Positions 27,745-38,780 of a DNA stretch of 64,000 nucleotides are shown here, in pieces. The position numbers and the translations under genes were made by a program. The notes under the pieces were generated by a model that saw only the letters and a list, made by a program, of their open reading frames with translations, was not told the DNA's origin and did not search any database. Numbering within the stretch: position 1 is the stretch's first letter; every line of letters starts with the position of its first letter. Origin of the DNA: Deinococcus piscis (GTDB lineage: Bacteria; Deinococcota; Deinococci; Deinococcales; Deinococcaceae); NCBI RefSeq assembly GCF_014653275.1, contig NZ_BNAL01000001.1, positions 124,001 to 188,000 on the forward strand, given 5' to 3'.

Positions 27745-27894
27745 ATGAATCCTATGCAAGCTGACCCCGAACCCCCCAGTTCCAGCCCTGCGACCTGTCA
27801 TTCTTCGCCTCTGCTCCTGCCCTTCTGGGAGGTTCACCCATGCACGACTTCACTGCATCTCCATTCACTGCGTCCCTACTCTCTGCGCCCCTAG
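27745..27894 (+). CDS. Possible 49-aa leader ORF before corA
   Basis: An ATG stands 7 nt after AAGGAGG, the strongest ribosome binding site in this part of the window, and opens a 49-codon frame (MNPMQADPEP start) rich in Pro, Ser, His and Leu. The protein matches no family I know and its composition is poor for a stable fold. It overlaps a second small frame at 27840. A regulatory leader peptide for the CorA gene is the likeliest role (inference). Confidence 0.45.
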   Translation: MNPMQADPEPPSSSPATCHSSPLLLPFWEVHPCTTSLHLHSLRPYSLRP

Positions 27895-27935
27895 GTTCCA
27901 CTGCACGCCTGATCTCTGAGGGCCGCCCATGCTGA
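27840..27935 (+). CDS. Possible 31-aa leader ORF overlapping corA
   Basis: The ATG lies 7 nt after GGGAGG inside the first small frame, and the stop codon (27933-27935) falls 7 nt inside corA. The peptide (MHDFTASPFT start) is unassigned. The chain of overlapping frames, each with its own ribosome binding site, would couple corA translation to the leader. Confidence 0.4.
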   Translation: MHDFTASPFTASLLSAPLGSTARLISEGRPC

Positions 27936-28864
27936 CCTATTACCGCTCGGTGGGCGGCAAACTGACCACCATCGATAGCTACACCGACGGCTGCTGGATC
28001 AACGCCACTGACCCCACCATCGAGGAGCTGGCCCGCATCAGCCGCGAAACGGGGCTGGACATCGATGTGCTGAGCTATCCGCTTGACCCGGACGAACGCT
28101 CCCGCTTTGAGCGCGAAGACGGCGAGCTGCTGATCATCATGCAGACCAGCTACCGCCTGCCCGAAGACAGCGATATTCCCTACGACACCGTGCCGCTGGG
28201 CATCCTGCATACCGATCACTGCCTGGTCACCATTTGCGCGATAGACAATCCGCTGATCCGCGACGTGGTGAGCGGCTTCGTGCGGCGCATCAGCACATCC
28301 AAGAAAAACCGGCTGACGCTGCAGCTGTTTCTGCGCAACGCCCAGCGCTTCTTGATTGATATCCGCCAGATCAACCGCGATGTGGAGCGCATCGAGGACC
28401 GCCTCGAAAACAGCACCCGCAACGAAGAATTGCTGGACCTGCTGAACTTCGAAAAAAGCATGGTGTACTTCATCACCGGCCTCAAGGCCAACGAGGCGAT
28501 GATGGAGCGGGCCAAGCGCGACCGGATTTTTCAGACCTATGAGGACGACGCCGACCTGCTAGACGACGTATTGATTGAGAATCTTCAGGCGATTGAGATG
28601 GCGACCATCACCTCCAACATTCTGGGCAGCATGATGGGCGCCTTCGGCAGCGTCATCAGCAACAACGTCAACCAGGTGATGAAGACCCTGACGGTGGTGT
28701 CGGCCATTTTCCTGCCGCTGACCTTTATGGCCGGAATCTGGGGCATGAACTTTGAGTACATGCCCGAGCTGAACAAGCCCTGGGGTTACGGCGCAGCGCT
28801 GAGCAGCATGCTGGCGGTGGCGCTGGGCATGTTCTGGCTGTTCCGGCGTCAGGGTTGGTGGTAA
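27929..28864 (+). CDS. corA: CorA-family divalent cation transporter
   Basis: Pentameric channel for Mg2+ and sometimes Co2+ or Ni2+. The 311-aa protein has a large cytoplasmic N-domain, a long stalk helix (residues about 180-250), and two C-terminal transmembrane helices: about 251-270 (LTVVSAIFLPLTFMAGIWG), ending in the signature GMN (270-272), and about 285-305. The tail FRRQGWW is basic, as usual. No ribosome binding site lies directly before the ATG, but two small frames overlap or lie just upstream, so translation may be coupled to them. Confidence 0.93.
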   Translation: MLTYYRSVGGKLTTIDSYTDGCWINATDPTIEELARISRETGLDIDVLSYPLDPDERSRFEREDGELLIIMQTSYRLPEDSDIPYDTVPLGILHTDHCLVTICAIDNPLIRDVVSGFVRRISTSKKNRLTLQLFLRNAQRFLIDIRQINRDVERIEDRLENSTRNEELLDLLNFEKSMVYFITGLKANEAMMERAKRDRIFQTYEDDADLLDDVLIENLQAIEMATITSNILGSMMGAFGSVISNNVNQVMKTLTVVSAIFLPLTFMAGIWGMNFEYMPELNKPWGYGAALSSMLAVALGMFWLFRRQGWW

Positions 28865-28976
28865 GTCACTTCTGGGTGTAGAAGTGGCTCTCCACTTCGG
28901 AACAGAGGACAGCAGGAGTCAGAACAAAGTCGCTCCACTTCCGCAGACTGCCAACTTGGCGGGGGCCGGGAGGAGA

Positions 28977-29486
28977 CTACTCCCGCACCGCCGTATGCCC
29001 CTTGTCGCAACTGCGGCCCGCTTCGGGGGCAGTGGCTGCGTCCACGAACTCGGTGACAAACTGGCCCAGGCGGGAATCATCAGCGCGCTCAGCGGTCAGC
29101 TGGGCATTCCAGGCGGTTGCCATCACTGCCGACTCCTGCCCCGGCTCCGGGCTGAGCAGCACCTTTTTGCCGCTGGCGAGGGCTGCCAGTGCCGCCGGGT
29201 CGGGCACCTGGTCCGGACGGTAAGTCAGCCACACCGCCCCATGCGCGAGGCTGTGTAGCGCGTATTCGGCATAGATGGGCGCTGGATATACGCCGCAGCT
29301 TTGCCACAGGGCATTGTGGTCGCCGTAAGGCGGCGGAGTCAGGTCATAGGTCAGCGAGCCGGAGCGGTGCTGGCCGGCTGGGGCTTCGTAGCGCAGCACA
29401 CCTGCCAGGTGGCGCTCGGGGGCGGGGCCGCAGGAGAACAGCGGCAGAAGAAAGAGGGCGAGGCAGAAGCGGCGCACGCCTCCCAT
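28977..29486 (-). CDS. DUF3105 lipoprotein
   Basis: The 169-aa protein has a signal ending in the lipobox LFSC (Cys19). The body matches DUF3105: TYDLTPPPYGDHNALWQSCG, then YALHSLAHGAVWLTYRP, with the conserved HSLxHG histidines that could bind metal. The family's function is unknown. It should sit on the outer face of the membrane. It precedes the VanW-family gene on the same strand only after a terminator, so they are separate units. Confidence 0.82.
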   Translation of the reverse strand: MGGVRRFCLALFLLPLFSCGPAPERHLAGVLRYEAPAGQHRSGSLTYDLTPPPYGDHNALWQSCGVYPAPIYAEYALHSLAHGAVWLTYRPDQVPDPAALAALASGKKVLLSPEPGQESAVMATAWNAQLTAERADDSRLGQFVTEFVDAATAPEAGRSCDKGHTAVRE

Positions 29487-29504
29487 ACTAGAAGACGGCC
29501 CAAC

Positions 29505-29535
29505 AAAAAGCAGAGGGCCGACCTGTTTGGCCCTC
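29505..29535 (-). terminator. Rho-independent terminator of the VanW-family gene
   Basis: On the minus strand GAGGGCC pairs with GGCCCTC over a 9-nt loop and leads into TTTTT (29509-29505). It lies about 40 bp after the stop codon at 29574. Confidence 0.8.
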
Positions 29536-29573
29536 CACTCTGCGCGTTACGCTGATTCTACTTGCCCGGCGGC

Positions 29574-30821
29574 TTACTTGCCCACCAGGAAAATGTTGGG
29601 CCAGGGGCGGTAGTTGCTCTTGAGCGTTTCCTTCTTGAACACCTGTCCACTGCGGACAAACAGGCGGTCTACTTCCAGGGTCCCACCAGGCATGGCCCAG
29701 TCCACCTGCTGGCGCTGACCGGCGGCCAGCTTGGAGCTGACGATGGTGCGGTCGGCGGGCGCGGGAATGGTCTTGATGACGCGCGGCTCGCTCAGGCGCA
29801 CCTCGAAGTCGCGGGGCTTGCCAAAAGCGTACACGTTGAATTCGCCGGTGGCGTCGTTCCAGTCGGTCTGGAACCAGATGGCCCCGCCAGTATCGTTCTT
29901 GAACTTCAGGTCCAGGCTGGGCTGGTAGATGGCGGCGTCCAGGCCCTGCGGCTTGTAGTAACCCACCTGGTAGGAGTGCGGCGAGCGCTCCACCACCGGC
30001 AGCCCAGCGCGGTATAGGCTGCGGAACACCGTGGTGCTGACCTGGCAGATACCGCCTCCCAGCCCTTCCTCGGTACGGTCACCAGCAATCACCAGACCGT
30101 CCACATAGCCCGCAGCCCGGTTGATCGGTCCCAGGAACTGATTGAAGGAAAAGGTGCCGCCCTCAAACAGCCGGTCCTTGAAGCGGCCAGCGCCCACGTG
30201 AATGTTGGTCATGCGGGCCTTGGAGCTGCCCTTGTAGTTGGTGTTGCCGGTGCCCAGGTGCCCCGTGATGCCCCGGCTGATAAAGAAGTTCAGGTCGCGC
30301 TCAGGCGCGGTCTGGGACTGCACCTTGACCTGAACAGGCTTCATGGCCGGGTCCTTGATGGCAGCCAGCAGCGCAGTGCGGGTGGCTTCGGGGTCCAGCT
30401 TGAAGAGGTCATACTGCACCAGCACCCACCCGCCCTGCTGCTGCTCAAAGCGGGCACCGCCGCCGCTGCCCAGTTCCTTCACCCACTTGTCCAGGTCTTC
30501 GCCCAGGCTCTGCGTGATGATGCCGCGCTGACGAATGATGGCCGCACGCTCAGCGGGAATCCGCAGTTCGCGGGTCAGCGGAACAGAGGTCTTCTGACCA
30601 TTTTTGTAAGCAGGCACCTGCGCTTTGAAGCTCAGGACCAGTGGCGCAGCCACCGACTGCGGGGCGGCCTGCGCCGGAGCGGGGGCCGCCTGAACCGCTG
30701 AAGTCTGAAAAGTCGGTGTCTGGGTGGGTGCCTGAGGAGTAGGCACCTGCGCAGTGAAAACCTGAGCAGAAGCAGCGCCTAGCAGCAGCGCCGTGGGCAG
30801 CAAAAGAGAAATGACCTTCAT
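29574..30821 (-). CDS. VanW-family exported protein
   Basis: The 415-aa protein begins with a Sec signal peptide (MKVISLLLPTALLLGAASA) and a low-complexity Pro/Gln/Thr/Ala stretch to about residue 60. The VanW domain spans about 205-345: RMTNIHVGAGRFKDRLFEGG, FNQFLGPINRAAGY, GGGICQVSTTVFRSLYRAGL (with Cys), and ERSPHSYQVGYY. VanW lies in some vancomycin-resistance clusters but its biochemical role is unknown; a cell-wall role is presumed. An N-terminal part (about 65-190) resembles the peptidoglycan-binding-type domain that often precedes VanW. It ends in a clear terminator. Confidence 0.87.
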   Translation of the reverse strand: MKVISLLLPTALLLGAASAQVFTAQVPTPQAPTQTPTFQTSAVQAAPAPAQAAPQSVAAPLVLSFKAQVPAYKNGQKTSVPLTRELRIPAERAAIIRQRGIITQSLGEDLDKWVKELGSGGGARFEQQQGGWVLVQYDLFKLDPEATRTALLAAIKDPAMKPVQVKVQSQTAPERDLNFFISRGITGHLGTGNTNYKGSSKARMTNIHVGAGRFKDRLFEGGTFSFNQFLGPINRAAGYVDGLVIAGDRTEEGLGGGICQVSTTVFRSLYRAGLPVVERSPHSYQVGYYKPQGLDAAIYQPSLDLKFKNDTGGAIWFQTDWNDATGEFNVYAFGKPRDFEVRLSEPRVIKTIPAPADRTIVSSKLAAGQRQQVDWAMPGGTLEVDRLFVRSGQVFKKETLKSNYRPWPNIFLVGK

Positions 30822-30899
30822 CCCAGCAGTATTTCAAGTCCTGCCCCGGCAATGGCAAGTTGTCTTACCGGGGCCTTTACCCTCAGCCGGGGCCACACG

Positions 30900-31964
30900 C
30901 TAGAGGGCCGCGCCCCCCCGCGCCCCAGCGGACGCCAGCTGCCGGGCAATTTCGGACACCGCATGCTCAGCATGAATCCGGCCATTTTCGATAAAGACCT
31001 GATTGGTGCGCCCCGCATAGCCCGCGCTGCCCGCCACGAACAGGCCCGGCACGGTACTCTCGTGATGCTCACTCAGCACCAGGCACCCATCGGCCTGCTC
31101 CGCCACATTCAGCCCTTCCAAAAAGTCCAGGTCCGGCAGGTAGCCGGTCATGGCAAAGGTAAAGTGCGTGGGCAGCAAGAACGTGGTGCCGTCCTCACGC
31201 TGCACCCGCACCGCGTCCGGGAGGATTTCCACGACCTGCGAGCGGAAATGCGCGGCAATCCGGCCTTCCTTGATTCGGTTTTCGAGGTTGGGCTTGACCC
31301 AGTATTTGACCGTATTGCGGATGCCTTCGCCGCGCACCACCATCGTCACATTGGCTCCGGCGTTCATCAGGTCCAGCGCCGCGTCCGCCGCCGAGTTGCC
31401 CGCGCCAATGATGGTCACATTCAGCCCGAAAAAGGGGTGCGCCTCGGTGTAGTAGTGGCTGACATTTTCGCTGTCCTCACCGGGAATCCCCATCTGCACG
31501 GGGCTGTCGTAGTAGCCGGTGGCCACAATCATGCGCCGGGCTTCGACCACGTCCTGGCGGCCGTCCTGCGCTTCGACTTGCAGCGTGAAGCCAGCGGGCG
31601 CGGCGTGGACCTTTTCCACGCGGGTGTACTGGCGCACGTTCAGCCCCTCGGCCTGCGTCACCTTGCGGTAATACTGCAAGGCATCTACGCGCTTGGGCTT
31701 GTCGAAAGGACTTACGAACGGGTGCCCGCCGATTTCCAGCTCCGGCGCAGTGGTAAAGAATGTCATGTCGGTGGGGTAGTCAAAAATGGCGTTGACCACG
31801 CAGCCCTTTTCCAGAACCACGTAGCTTAGGCCGTGACGCTTGCAGGCGATGGCCGCCGCCAGCCCCACCGGACCGCCGCCCACGATAGCAACGTCGTACA
31901 GGCCGCCCTGCGGCTCCGGGTTGGGGAGGTCGGGATTCGGTTCGGTTGCAGAAAAAGTCGTCAT
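30900..31964 (-). CDS. ypdA: YpdA-family (putative bacillithiol disulfide) reductase
   Basis: This 354-aa flavoprotein has an FAD motif [13 protein letters not shown] at about 17-29 and a second dinucleotide motif [13 protein letters not shown] (for NADPH) at about 170. The closing [20 protein letters not shown] is typical of YpdA. YpdA reduces oxidised bacillithiol using NADPH in Firmicutes, and Deinococcus makes bacillithiol (literature knowledge), so thiol redox balance is the likely role. ATG 31964 is preferred because a longer frame would run into the crtO promoter region. AATACT lies 6 nt before it, a leaderless-type arrangement. It diverges from crtO. Confidence 0.85.
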   Translation of the reverse strand: MTTFSATEPNPDLPNPEPQGGLYDVAIVGGGPVGLAAAIACKRHGLSYVVLEKGCVVNAIFDYPTDMTFFTTAPELEIGGHPFVSPFDKPKRVDALQYYRKVTQAEGLNVRQYTRVEKVHAAPAGFTLQVEAQDGRQDVVEARRMIVATGYYDSPVQMGIPGEDSENVSHYYTEAHPFFGLNVTIIGAGNSAADAALDLMNAGANVTMVVRGEGIRNTVKYWVKPNLENRIKEGRIAAHFRSQVVEILPDAVRVQREDGTTFLLPTHFTFAMTGYLPDLDFLEGLNVAEQADGCLVLSEHHESTVPGLFVAGSAGYAGRTNQVFIENGRIHAEHAVSEIARQLASAGARGGAAL

Positions 31965-32053
31965 GTATTCAGTATTCCACCCGCCCGCACGGGGCACCGT
32001 GAACCGGGGAGCGGCACGTTTGCCCCTCCCCTCCCCTGCCATAGTGGAAGGCA

Positions 32054-33604
<1,551 letters not shown>

Positions 33605-33635
33605 GCGTCCCTAGACCTATGCGGAGCAGTTGCCC

Positions 33636-35120
33636 ATGACCTACCTGCAATTCCACCTCGTCTTTATCGTGCCGCCGCTCTTGCTGCTGCTGTGGCTGAC
33701 CGCCCGGCGCAGTGGCCCGCTGGCCGGCGACTACTGCCGCGATGAACGCTGGACCCGGCTGTGGCTGGGGGTGCTGCTGGCGGTGGCCTTTGTCTACACC
33801 ACACCCTGGGACAACTACCTGGTGTATGTGGGCGGCTGGGAGTACCCGCCGGACCGGGTGCTGGGCACCGTGGGCTACGTGCCCTACGAGGAATACGCCT
33901 TTTTTCTGCTGCAAACTCTGCTCAGCAGCCTCTTCTTGCTGTGGCTGATGCGGCGCTCCGGCAAGCCCGCGCAGGTGTCGCCCCGGCCAGGGCTGACCCG
34001 CTGGGGCATGGCTGCGCTGTGGCTGGGCGGGGCCATGCTGGGCGCGGCGGCGCTGGTCAGTGGCTACGCGCCCGCCACCTATTTCGGGCTGATTACCGCC
34101 TGGGCGCTGCCGGTGCTGGCCGGGCAATGGGCTTTTGGCGGTGACCTGATTCTGGGCCGCGCGAGGCTGTTCTGGACCGCCGTGACCCTGCCTACGCTGT
34201 ACCTGTGGGCCGCCGATGCGTTTGCGCTACACAACGGCATCTGGAGCGTGTCGGAAAGCTTGACGCTGGGACCCAAAATCGGTCCGCTGCCGCTGGAAGA
34301 AATGCTCTTTTTTCTGGTGACTAACCTGCTGGTGGTCACGGGGCTGATGCTGTTCCTGCACCCGCAGGCCCTGCCACGCCTGCAAGGGGCCACACCTTAC
34401 CTGAAGCCCTGGCTGGGGCTGCTGGCTGGGTATCTGCTGCTAAAAATCCCGGTGCCGCTGTGGCCCGCCGGGTTCCCGTTGCTGGCGACCCTCAGCACCG
34501 GGGCCTTGTTCAGCGCGGCGCTGCTGTACGCCGCTGGGCGGGTGGGCTGGGGCCGGGCAGCAGCGCTCGCGGCGCTGTGTTTCGGGGCGGGCTGGGCGGT
34601 GGAGTATCTGGGCAGTACCACCGGCTTTCCGTTCGGCATATACAGCTACGCGGGCGCACCGGGCCTCACCCTGCTGGGCGTGCCGCTGCTGGTGCCGCTG
34701 GGCTGGTTCGCGCTCACGCTGGCCGCCACGGTCCTCAGCCGGGGCCGTCCCTGGCTGGCGGGGCTGCTGCTGGCCGCCTGGGACGTGGGGCTAGAGCCGC
34801 TGATGACCTCGCAGGGATTCTGGACCTGGAGCGACCCCGCGCCGCTGTGGGCCGGCGCACCGCTGCAAAACTTCGTGGGCTGGTGGGCGGTGGGCAGCCT
34901 GCTCAGCCTGGCCGTGACCCGCATTGCCCCGGAACTCAGGCGGCCCGCCGGAAGCGGCCCCGACCTCTCGCTGGCCTACCTGACCGAGCTGTTTTTCCTG
35001 CCGGGGGGGTTGCTGCTGCTGGGGCAACCACTGGCCGCCGCCGTCACTCTGGCCGTGATGCTGGCGGCACTGGGCCTGGCCCGCTGGCAGGCTCCACGCA
35101 CGCCACTGGAGAACACATGA
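33636..35120 (+). CDS. Fused lycopene cyclase (CrtYcd type) and carotenoid hydratase (CruF type)
   Basis: This 494-aa polytopic protein joins two enzymes. Residues about 1-235 form two tandem CrtYc/CrtYd-like cyclase repeats, each ending with a PLEE/PYEEY-type motif: [19 protein letters not shown] then [10 protein letters not shown], and later [16 protein letters not shown]. Residues about 255-494 match CruF/DUF422, with [20 protein letters not shown] and [19 protein letters not shown]. CruF adds water at C1',2' and the cyclase makes the beta ring, giving the asymmetric deinoxanthin skeleton. In D. radiodurans these are separate genes (DR0801, DR0091). ATG 33636 follows GCGGAG. The next gene overlaps by ATGA. 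All segments are membrane-embedded. Confidence 0.87.
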   Translation: MTYLQFHLVFIVPPLLLLLWLTARRSGPLAGDYCRDERWTRLWLGVLLAVAFVYTTPWDNYLVYVGGWEYPPDRVLGTVGYVPYEEYAFFLLQTLLSSLFLLWLMRRSGKPAQVSPRPGLTRWGMAALWLGGAMLGAAALVSGYAPATYFGLITAWALPVLAGQWAFGGDLILGRARLFWTAVTLPTLYLWAADAFALHNGIWSVSESLTLGPKIGPLPLEEMLFFLVTNLLVVTGLMLFLHPQALPRLQGATPYLKPWLGLLAGYLLLKIPVPLWPAGFPLLATLSTGALFSAALLYAAGRVGWGRAAALAALCFGAGWAVEYLGSTTGFPFGIYSYAGAPGLTLLGVPLLVPLGWFALTLAATVLSRGRPWLAGLLLAAWDVGLEPLMTSQGFWTWSDPAPLWAGAPLQNFVGWWAVGSLLSLAVTRIAPELRRPAGSGPDLSLAYLTELFFLPGGLLLLGQPLAAAVTLAVMLAALGLARWQAPRTPLENT

Positions 35121-35806
35121 CCAGGCCGCCTGGAGACTTTCCCTGGGTGGCCCCAATGCTGCGGGCCACCATCCGGCGCGACCTGCGCCGCAGCCTCAGC
35201 GGGTTCTGGGTGCGCGGCACGCTGCCGCCGGGCGGCGCGGTACTGGCCGCCAACCACGGCAGCTGGTGGGACGGCTACTTGCTGCTGCACCTCGGCTGGG
35301 AGTTCGGACACCCCGCCCGCATCATGATGAATGCACCGGAGCTGGGCCGCTTTCCTTTTTTGCAGCGCATCGGCTGCACGCCGCCTGAGCGGAAGCGGGA
35401 ATTGGTCCGCGCCGCGCAGACAAGCGAGTGGGTGATGATCTTTCCCGAAGGTGGCCTGCAAGCGCCTGGCAGCCCGCTGGCCGCGCTGCATCCCGGCGCG
35501 GCTTGGCTGGCCCGCAGCGCCCACACGCCAGAAAAGCCGGTCCCGCTGATTCCTGTCGCCCTGCGGGTGGTCCTGCGGGCTGAGCGTACCCCGGCGGCCT
35601 TTGCCCGCTTCGGTGTGCCCTGCGCCCCGGACAACCTGAGCCGCGCGCTGGGCCATGAACTGGCGCAGTTGGATGCCGACCTACGGGCCGCCGACCTCTA
35701 CCGGCCACCCGAAGGGTATCTGGCGCTGTGGCGCGGGCAGGGGGCACAGCAGCAGCAAACGCCAGCCTCGCGCCTGCTGACCCGCCTGACCGGAGACCGG
35801 CTGTGA
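35117..35806 (+). CDS. PlsC-type acyltransferase of the carotenoid operon
   Basis: The 229-aa protein has the acyltransferase motifs NHGSWWDG (H47-x4-D52) and FPEGG (from about 109). Such enzymes acylate glycerol phosphate, but its place between a CruF fusion and a glycosyltransferase suggests it acylates the sugar of a carotenoid glycoside, as CruD does in green sulfur bacteria (inference). An Ala/Gln-rich tail ends it. It overlaps its upstream neighbour (ATGA) and its downstream neighbour (GTGA). Confidence 0.82.
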   Translation: MTRPPGDFPWVAPMLRATIRRDLRRSLSGFWVRGTLPPGGAVLAANHGSWWDGYLLLHLGWEFGHPARIMMNAPELGRFPFLQRIGCTPPERKRELVRAAQTSEWVMIFPEGGLQAPGSPLAALHPGAAWLARSAHTPEKPVPLIPVALRVVLRAERTPAAFARFGVPCAPDNLSRALGHELAQLDADLRAADLYRPPEGYLALWRGQGAQQQQTPASRLLTRLTGDRL

Positions 35807-36906
35807 GGGGCAGGAGCTGCTGGACACGCGCCGCGCAGTTGGTGGCAGGCGGCTTTCTGGCCGTCAAACTGGGCACGCTGCTGGTCAATGCGCTGACTTT
35901 CCCGCGCCTGAGGGGCCAGAGCGCACCCGCGGACCTGAGCGACGTCTCGCTGCTGATTCCCGCCCGCAACGAAGCCCGCAACCTGCCACACACCCTGCCG
36001 GGGTTCCTGGCACAGGGAGCCGGCGAGGTGCTGGTGCTAGACGACCACAGCGACGATGAGACAGCAGCTCTGGCGCGGGGGGCGGGCGCGGCGGTCCTTA
36101 GCGGACAGCCCCTGCCACCCGGCTGGCACGGCAAACCCTGGGCCTGTCAGCAGCTGGGCGCAGCGGCACAGGGCGACGTGCTCGTCTTTACTGACGCCGA
36201 CGTGACCTGGGAGCCCGGCGCACTGGCGGAAGCGGCAGCCTACTTCCGGACCTCAGGGGCTCACCTGATGACGGTATGGCCGCAGCAGGACAACCGCGCC
36301 CCCGGCGAGCGCATCCTCACGCCAATGGTGGACGATGTGCTGCTGAGCCTGCTGCCCTGGCCGCTGCTGGCCGTGCCCACCCCCGAGGCCAGCGCCGCCA
36401 ACGGTCAGGTCATGATGTTCCGCCGCAAATGCTACGAACGGCTGGGCGGGCACGCCGCTGTCCGCGCCGAACTGCTGGAAGATGTGATGTTTGCCCGCGC
36501 CGTCAAGGGGGCTGGGGGCCGACTTACCCTGATTCTGGGCGGCCCGCAGGTGCGCGTGCGAATGTACCGCTCCTATGCCGAGTCGGTGACCGGTTTCAGC
36601 AAGGGCCTGCTCAGCTTCCATGCGGGGCAACGGGCACTGCTGCCGCCCAGTCTGGCGCTGCATCTGCTGACCTATACCTGGCCCTGGCTGAGCGGCCAGC
36701 GCCTCCTGATGGCGGCTGGACTGCTGGAGGGCCTGGCCGTCCGCATCCTCACGCGCCGCACCCGCCCCGCCGACCTGGCCGAAGTGCTGCTGACCCCGCT
36801 GCTGCCGCTGCTGGCGCTGCCGGTCTACGCCCAGGCGGCCCGGCGCGAGGTGGTCTGGAAAGGCCGGGTCTACTCTCAGGGCAGCGCAGCGCAGGAGGCC
36901 GAATGA
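35803..36906 (+). CDS. Family 2 glycosyltransferase, carotenoid glycosylation candidate
   Basis: This 367-aa membrane-linked glycosyltransferase has an N-terminal hydrophobic helix (residues about 13-33), the GT2 opening [14 protein letters not shown], the DxD motif in VFTDADVTW (about 131-133), [12 protein letters not shown] (about 222-233, catalytic ED), and hydrophobic segments near the C-terminus. CruC and CruG, the carotenoid glycosyltransferases, belong to this group. GTG 35803 is the start because it overlaps the previous stop and no later start leaves the first helix intact. Together with the acyltransferase it predicts an acylated carotenoid glycoside. Confidence 0.85.
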   Translation: MRGRSCWTRAAQLVAGGFLAVKLGTLLVNALTFPRLRGQSAPADLSDVSLLIPARNEARNLPHTLPGFLAQGAGEVLVLDDHSDDETAALARGAGAAVLSGQPLPPGWHGKPWACQQLGAAAQGDVLVFTDADVTWEPGALAEAAAYFRTSGAHLMTVWPQQDNRAPGERILTPMVDDVLLSLLPWPLLAVPTPEASAANGQVMMFRRKCYERLGGHAAVRAELLEDVMFARAVKGAGGRLTLILGGPQVRVRMYRSYAESVTGFSKGLLSFHAGQRALLPPSLALHLLTYTWPWLSGQRLLMAAGLLEGLAVRILTRRTRPADLAEVLLTPLLPLLALPVYAQAARREVVWKGRVYSQGSAAQEAE

Positions 36907-38342
36907 AGCGCCTTCCCTCCTCGGTCACCGTGATTGGCGCGGGGTTCGCGGGGCTGGCGGCGGCGCTGCGGCTGCGGCAGGCCGGGGCCAACGTGACCGT
37001 GCTGGAGGCACTGGACACCCCCGGCGGCAAGGCCGCGTTGGGCTACCGCGACTTTTCCAGTGGGCCGACTGTGGTCACCATGCCGCAGGTGCTCCGGGCG
37101 CTGCATGCACGGCTGGACTGGGCCGCGCCGCAGCTGACGCCCGCCGTGCCCACCACCCGCTATCAGGCGCTGGATGGGCGCACCTTTGCGCCCCAGGCCC
37201 TCAGCGTGGCGGGCAGTTTGGACCCCACCCTGGCGCAGCTGAGCCGGGCTGAAGGCCAGCGCTACGCCGAGCTGCTGCGGCTGTCGCGCCAGCTGTACCG
37301 GGACGCCGCTGACACATTTCTGTTCGGCCCACCACCCACACTGCCTGCCCTGGCCCGCTACGGCCTGAGCCGGGGCTGGCGGGCCCAGCCGGGCCGCTCG
37401 CTGGCGTCGCTGGTACAGAGCGGGTCCTTTCTGACACCGTTCTGGCTGCGTTTCGCGACCTATCTGGGGGCCGACCCGTACCGCGCTCCCGCCGTGCTGC
37501 ACAACGTGGCCTGGGTAGAACTGGGCGGCGGCGTATGGCACCTGAGTCCAGAAGGCAGCGGGGCCTCCGGGTTACTGGGTCTGGCCGCAAGAATGGCCGC
37601 CGAAGCCGAGCGGCTGGGCGTGCACTTCGAGTACGGCACGCGGGTTCGCCGCCTGCACACCGGGGGCCAGCGAGTCGTCGCCGCCCACACGGACCGGGGC
37701 GACCTGCCAGCGGACGCCTTCGTCAGTGCCGCCGACATTTCCCTGACCCGGCAGTGGCTCGGCCAGCCGGCCCCAGACCGCCCGCAGGGGGTGAGCGGCT
37801 TTGCTGTGCAGCTGCGGCTCGCGGATGACGTGGGACAGGCGCACCACATCTTCTGGCCGCTGGACTACCGGGGCGAGTGGCAGGACATCCGCGCCGGGCG
37901 GCTGCCGCTGGACCCCACGCTGTACCTGCACCTGGACGGGCGGCAGGGCTTTTTGCTGGTCAATGCCCCGGCCACACCACGCCGCGCCGCAGACCGCGCG
38001 GAATACGCAGGCTACTTGCTGCGGCACTTGCAGACGCGCTTCCCGCTGCCGGTCAAGGAAGCGCTGGCCCTCTCCCCCGCCGACTACGCCCGGACCGCCG
38101 CCACCGGAGCGCTGTACGGCAACGCCCCGCACGGCCTGAGCGGGAGCCTGCGCCCCGGCTGGCGCTTACGCGGCCCATCTGGCCGACTGGAAAACTTGCG
38201 GCAAGTGGGCGGCACCGTGCATCCCGGCGGCGGCGTACCGCTGAGCCTGCTGAGCGGCTGGAACGGCGCGGGGGAATTGCTGGGCTTGCCTTACGACCCA
38301 CTGGGCGGGCCAGAATTCGTGACCGAAGCAGAACCGATATGA
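36903..38342 (+). CDS. crtD: CrtD-like carotenoid desaturase
   Basis: This 479-aa CrtI-family flavoprotein has an FAD motif [19 protein letters not shown] at residues about 9-27 followed by [10 protein letters not shown], a C-terminal [16 protein letters not shown], and a CrtI-type middle. CrtI proper desaturates phytoene and is usually near crtB; here the context (after crtO and CruF) fits CrtD, the C3',4' desaturase that acts on 1'-hydroxy carotenoids. In D. radiodurans crtD (DR2250) lies elsewhere, so the clustering here is different. Substrate assignment rests on context. It overlaps both neighbours by ATGA. Confidence 0.78.
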   Translation: MKRLPSSVTVIGAGFAGLAAALRLRQAGANVTVLEALDTPGGKAALGYRDFSSGPTVVTMPQVLRALHARLDWAAPQLTPAVPTTRYQALDGRTFAPQALSVAGSLDPTLAQLSRAEGQRYAELLRLSRQLYRDAADTFLFGPPPTLPALARYGLSRGWRAQPGRSLASLVQSGSFLTPFWLRFATYLGADPYRAPAVLHNVAWVELGGGVWHLSPEGSGASGLLGLAARMAAEAERLGVHFEYGTRVRRLHTGGQRVVAAHTDRGDLPADAFVSAADISLTRQWLGQPAPDRPQGVSGFAVQLRLADDVGQAHHIFWPLDYRGEWQDIRAGRLPLDPTLYLHLDGRQGFLLVNAPATPRRAADRAEYAGYLLRHLQTRFPLPVKEALALSPADYARTAATGALYGNAPHGLSGSLRPGWRLRGPSGRLENLRQVGGTVHPGGGVPLSLLSGWNGAGELLGLPYDPLGGPEFVTEAEPI

Positions 38343-38758
38343 CTGAACCTGTACAGCCGGGCAAAACCTGCGAGTCTTTCCCGCGCTTTTCCTGGTGGCG
38401 GGTGCTGGTCGGTGCGGCCCTCCCCCTGATGCTGATAGCGGCTTACCTCCAGCTCATCAGGCTGGTAATGCACCCCGAACTGCCGTTCAGCCTGGAGGGA
38501 TTCTTCCTTTACGCGCAGCTGCTCCCACTGCTGCTGGGCCTGCCGATGCTGCTGCTGGGCATCCTGGCCGAGAGTATCCAGCCGGGCCTGAGTGACCGGG
38601 CTTTTTTGCTGACTGGGGCGTACGCCGGAGCCGCCGCTGGCTTCACTCTGTCCCAAATGGCCGCCTTGCCAGCTGCCGCTCATCTGGCCCCCGGCGCGGC
38701 CATCGGCCTGCTTACTGCCCTGGCCATGCGGGCCATGTGGCGGCGCACTTTGGCTTGA
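38339..38758 (+). CDS. Small four-helix membrane protein ending the carotenoid operon
   Basis: The 139-aa protein has four hydrophobic segments at about 24-44, 51-75, 85-108 and 115-132, with a short Pro-rich N-terminus and a basic end (RAMWRRTLA). It matches no family I recognise. The ATG overlaps the crtD stop (ATGA), so it is translated with the carotenoid genes. A helper of the membrane-bound enzymes, or a carrier of the pigment, are both possible; nothing in the sequence decides. Confidence 0.78.
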   Translation: MTEPVQPGKTCESFPRFSWWRVLVGAALPLMLIAAYLQLIRLVMHPELPFSLEGFFLYAQLLPLLLGLPMLLLGILAESIQPGLSDRAFLLTGAYAGAAAGFTLSQMAALPAAAHLAPGAAIGLLTALAMRAMWRRTLA

Positions 38759-38780
38759 CCTGCGGGCTAAGCTGTGCCGG

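Noticed and set aside
36276..36902. N-terminal extension of the CrtD-like frame by about 209 codons
   Set aside because: This part is the +1 shadow of the glycosyltransferase gene and is rich in Arg, Ala and Pro; the true start overlaps the previous stop at 36903.
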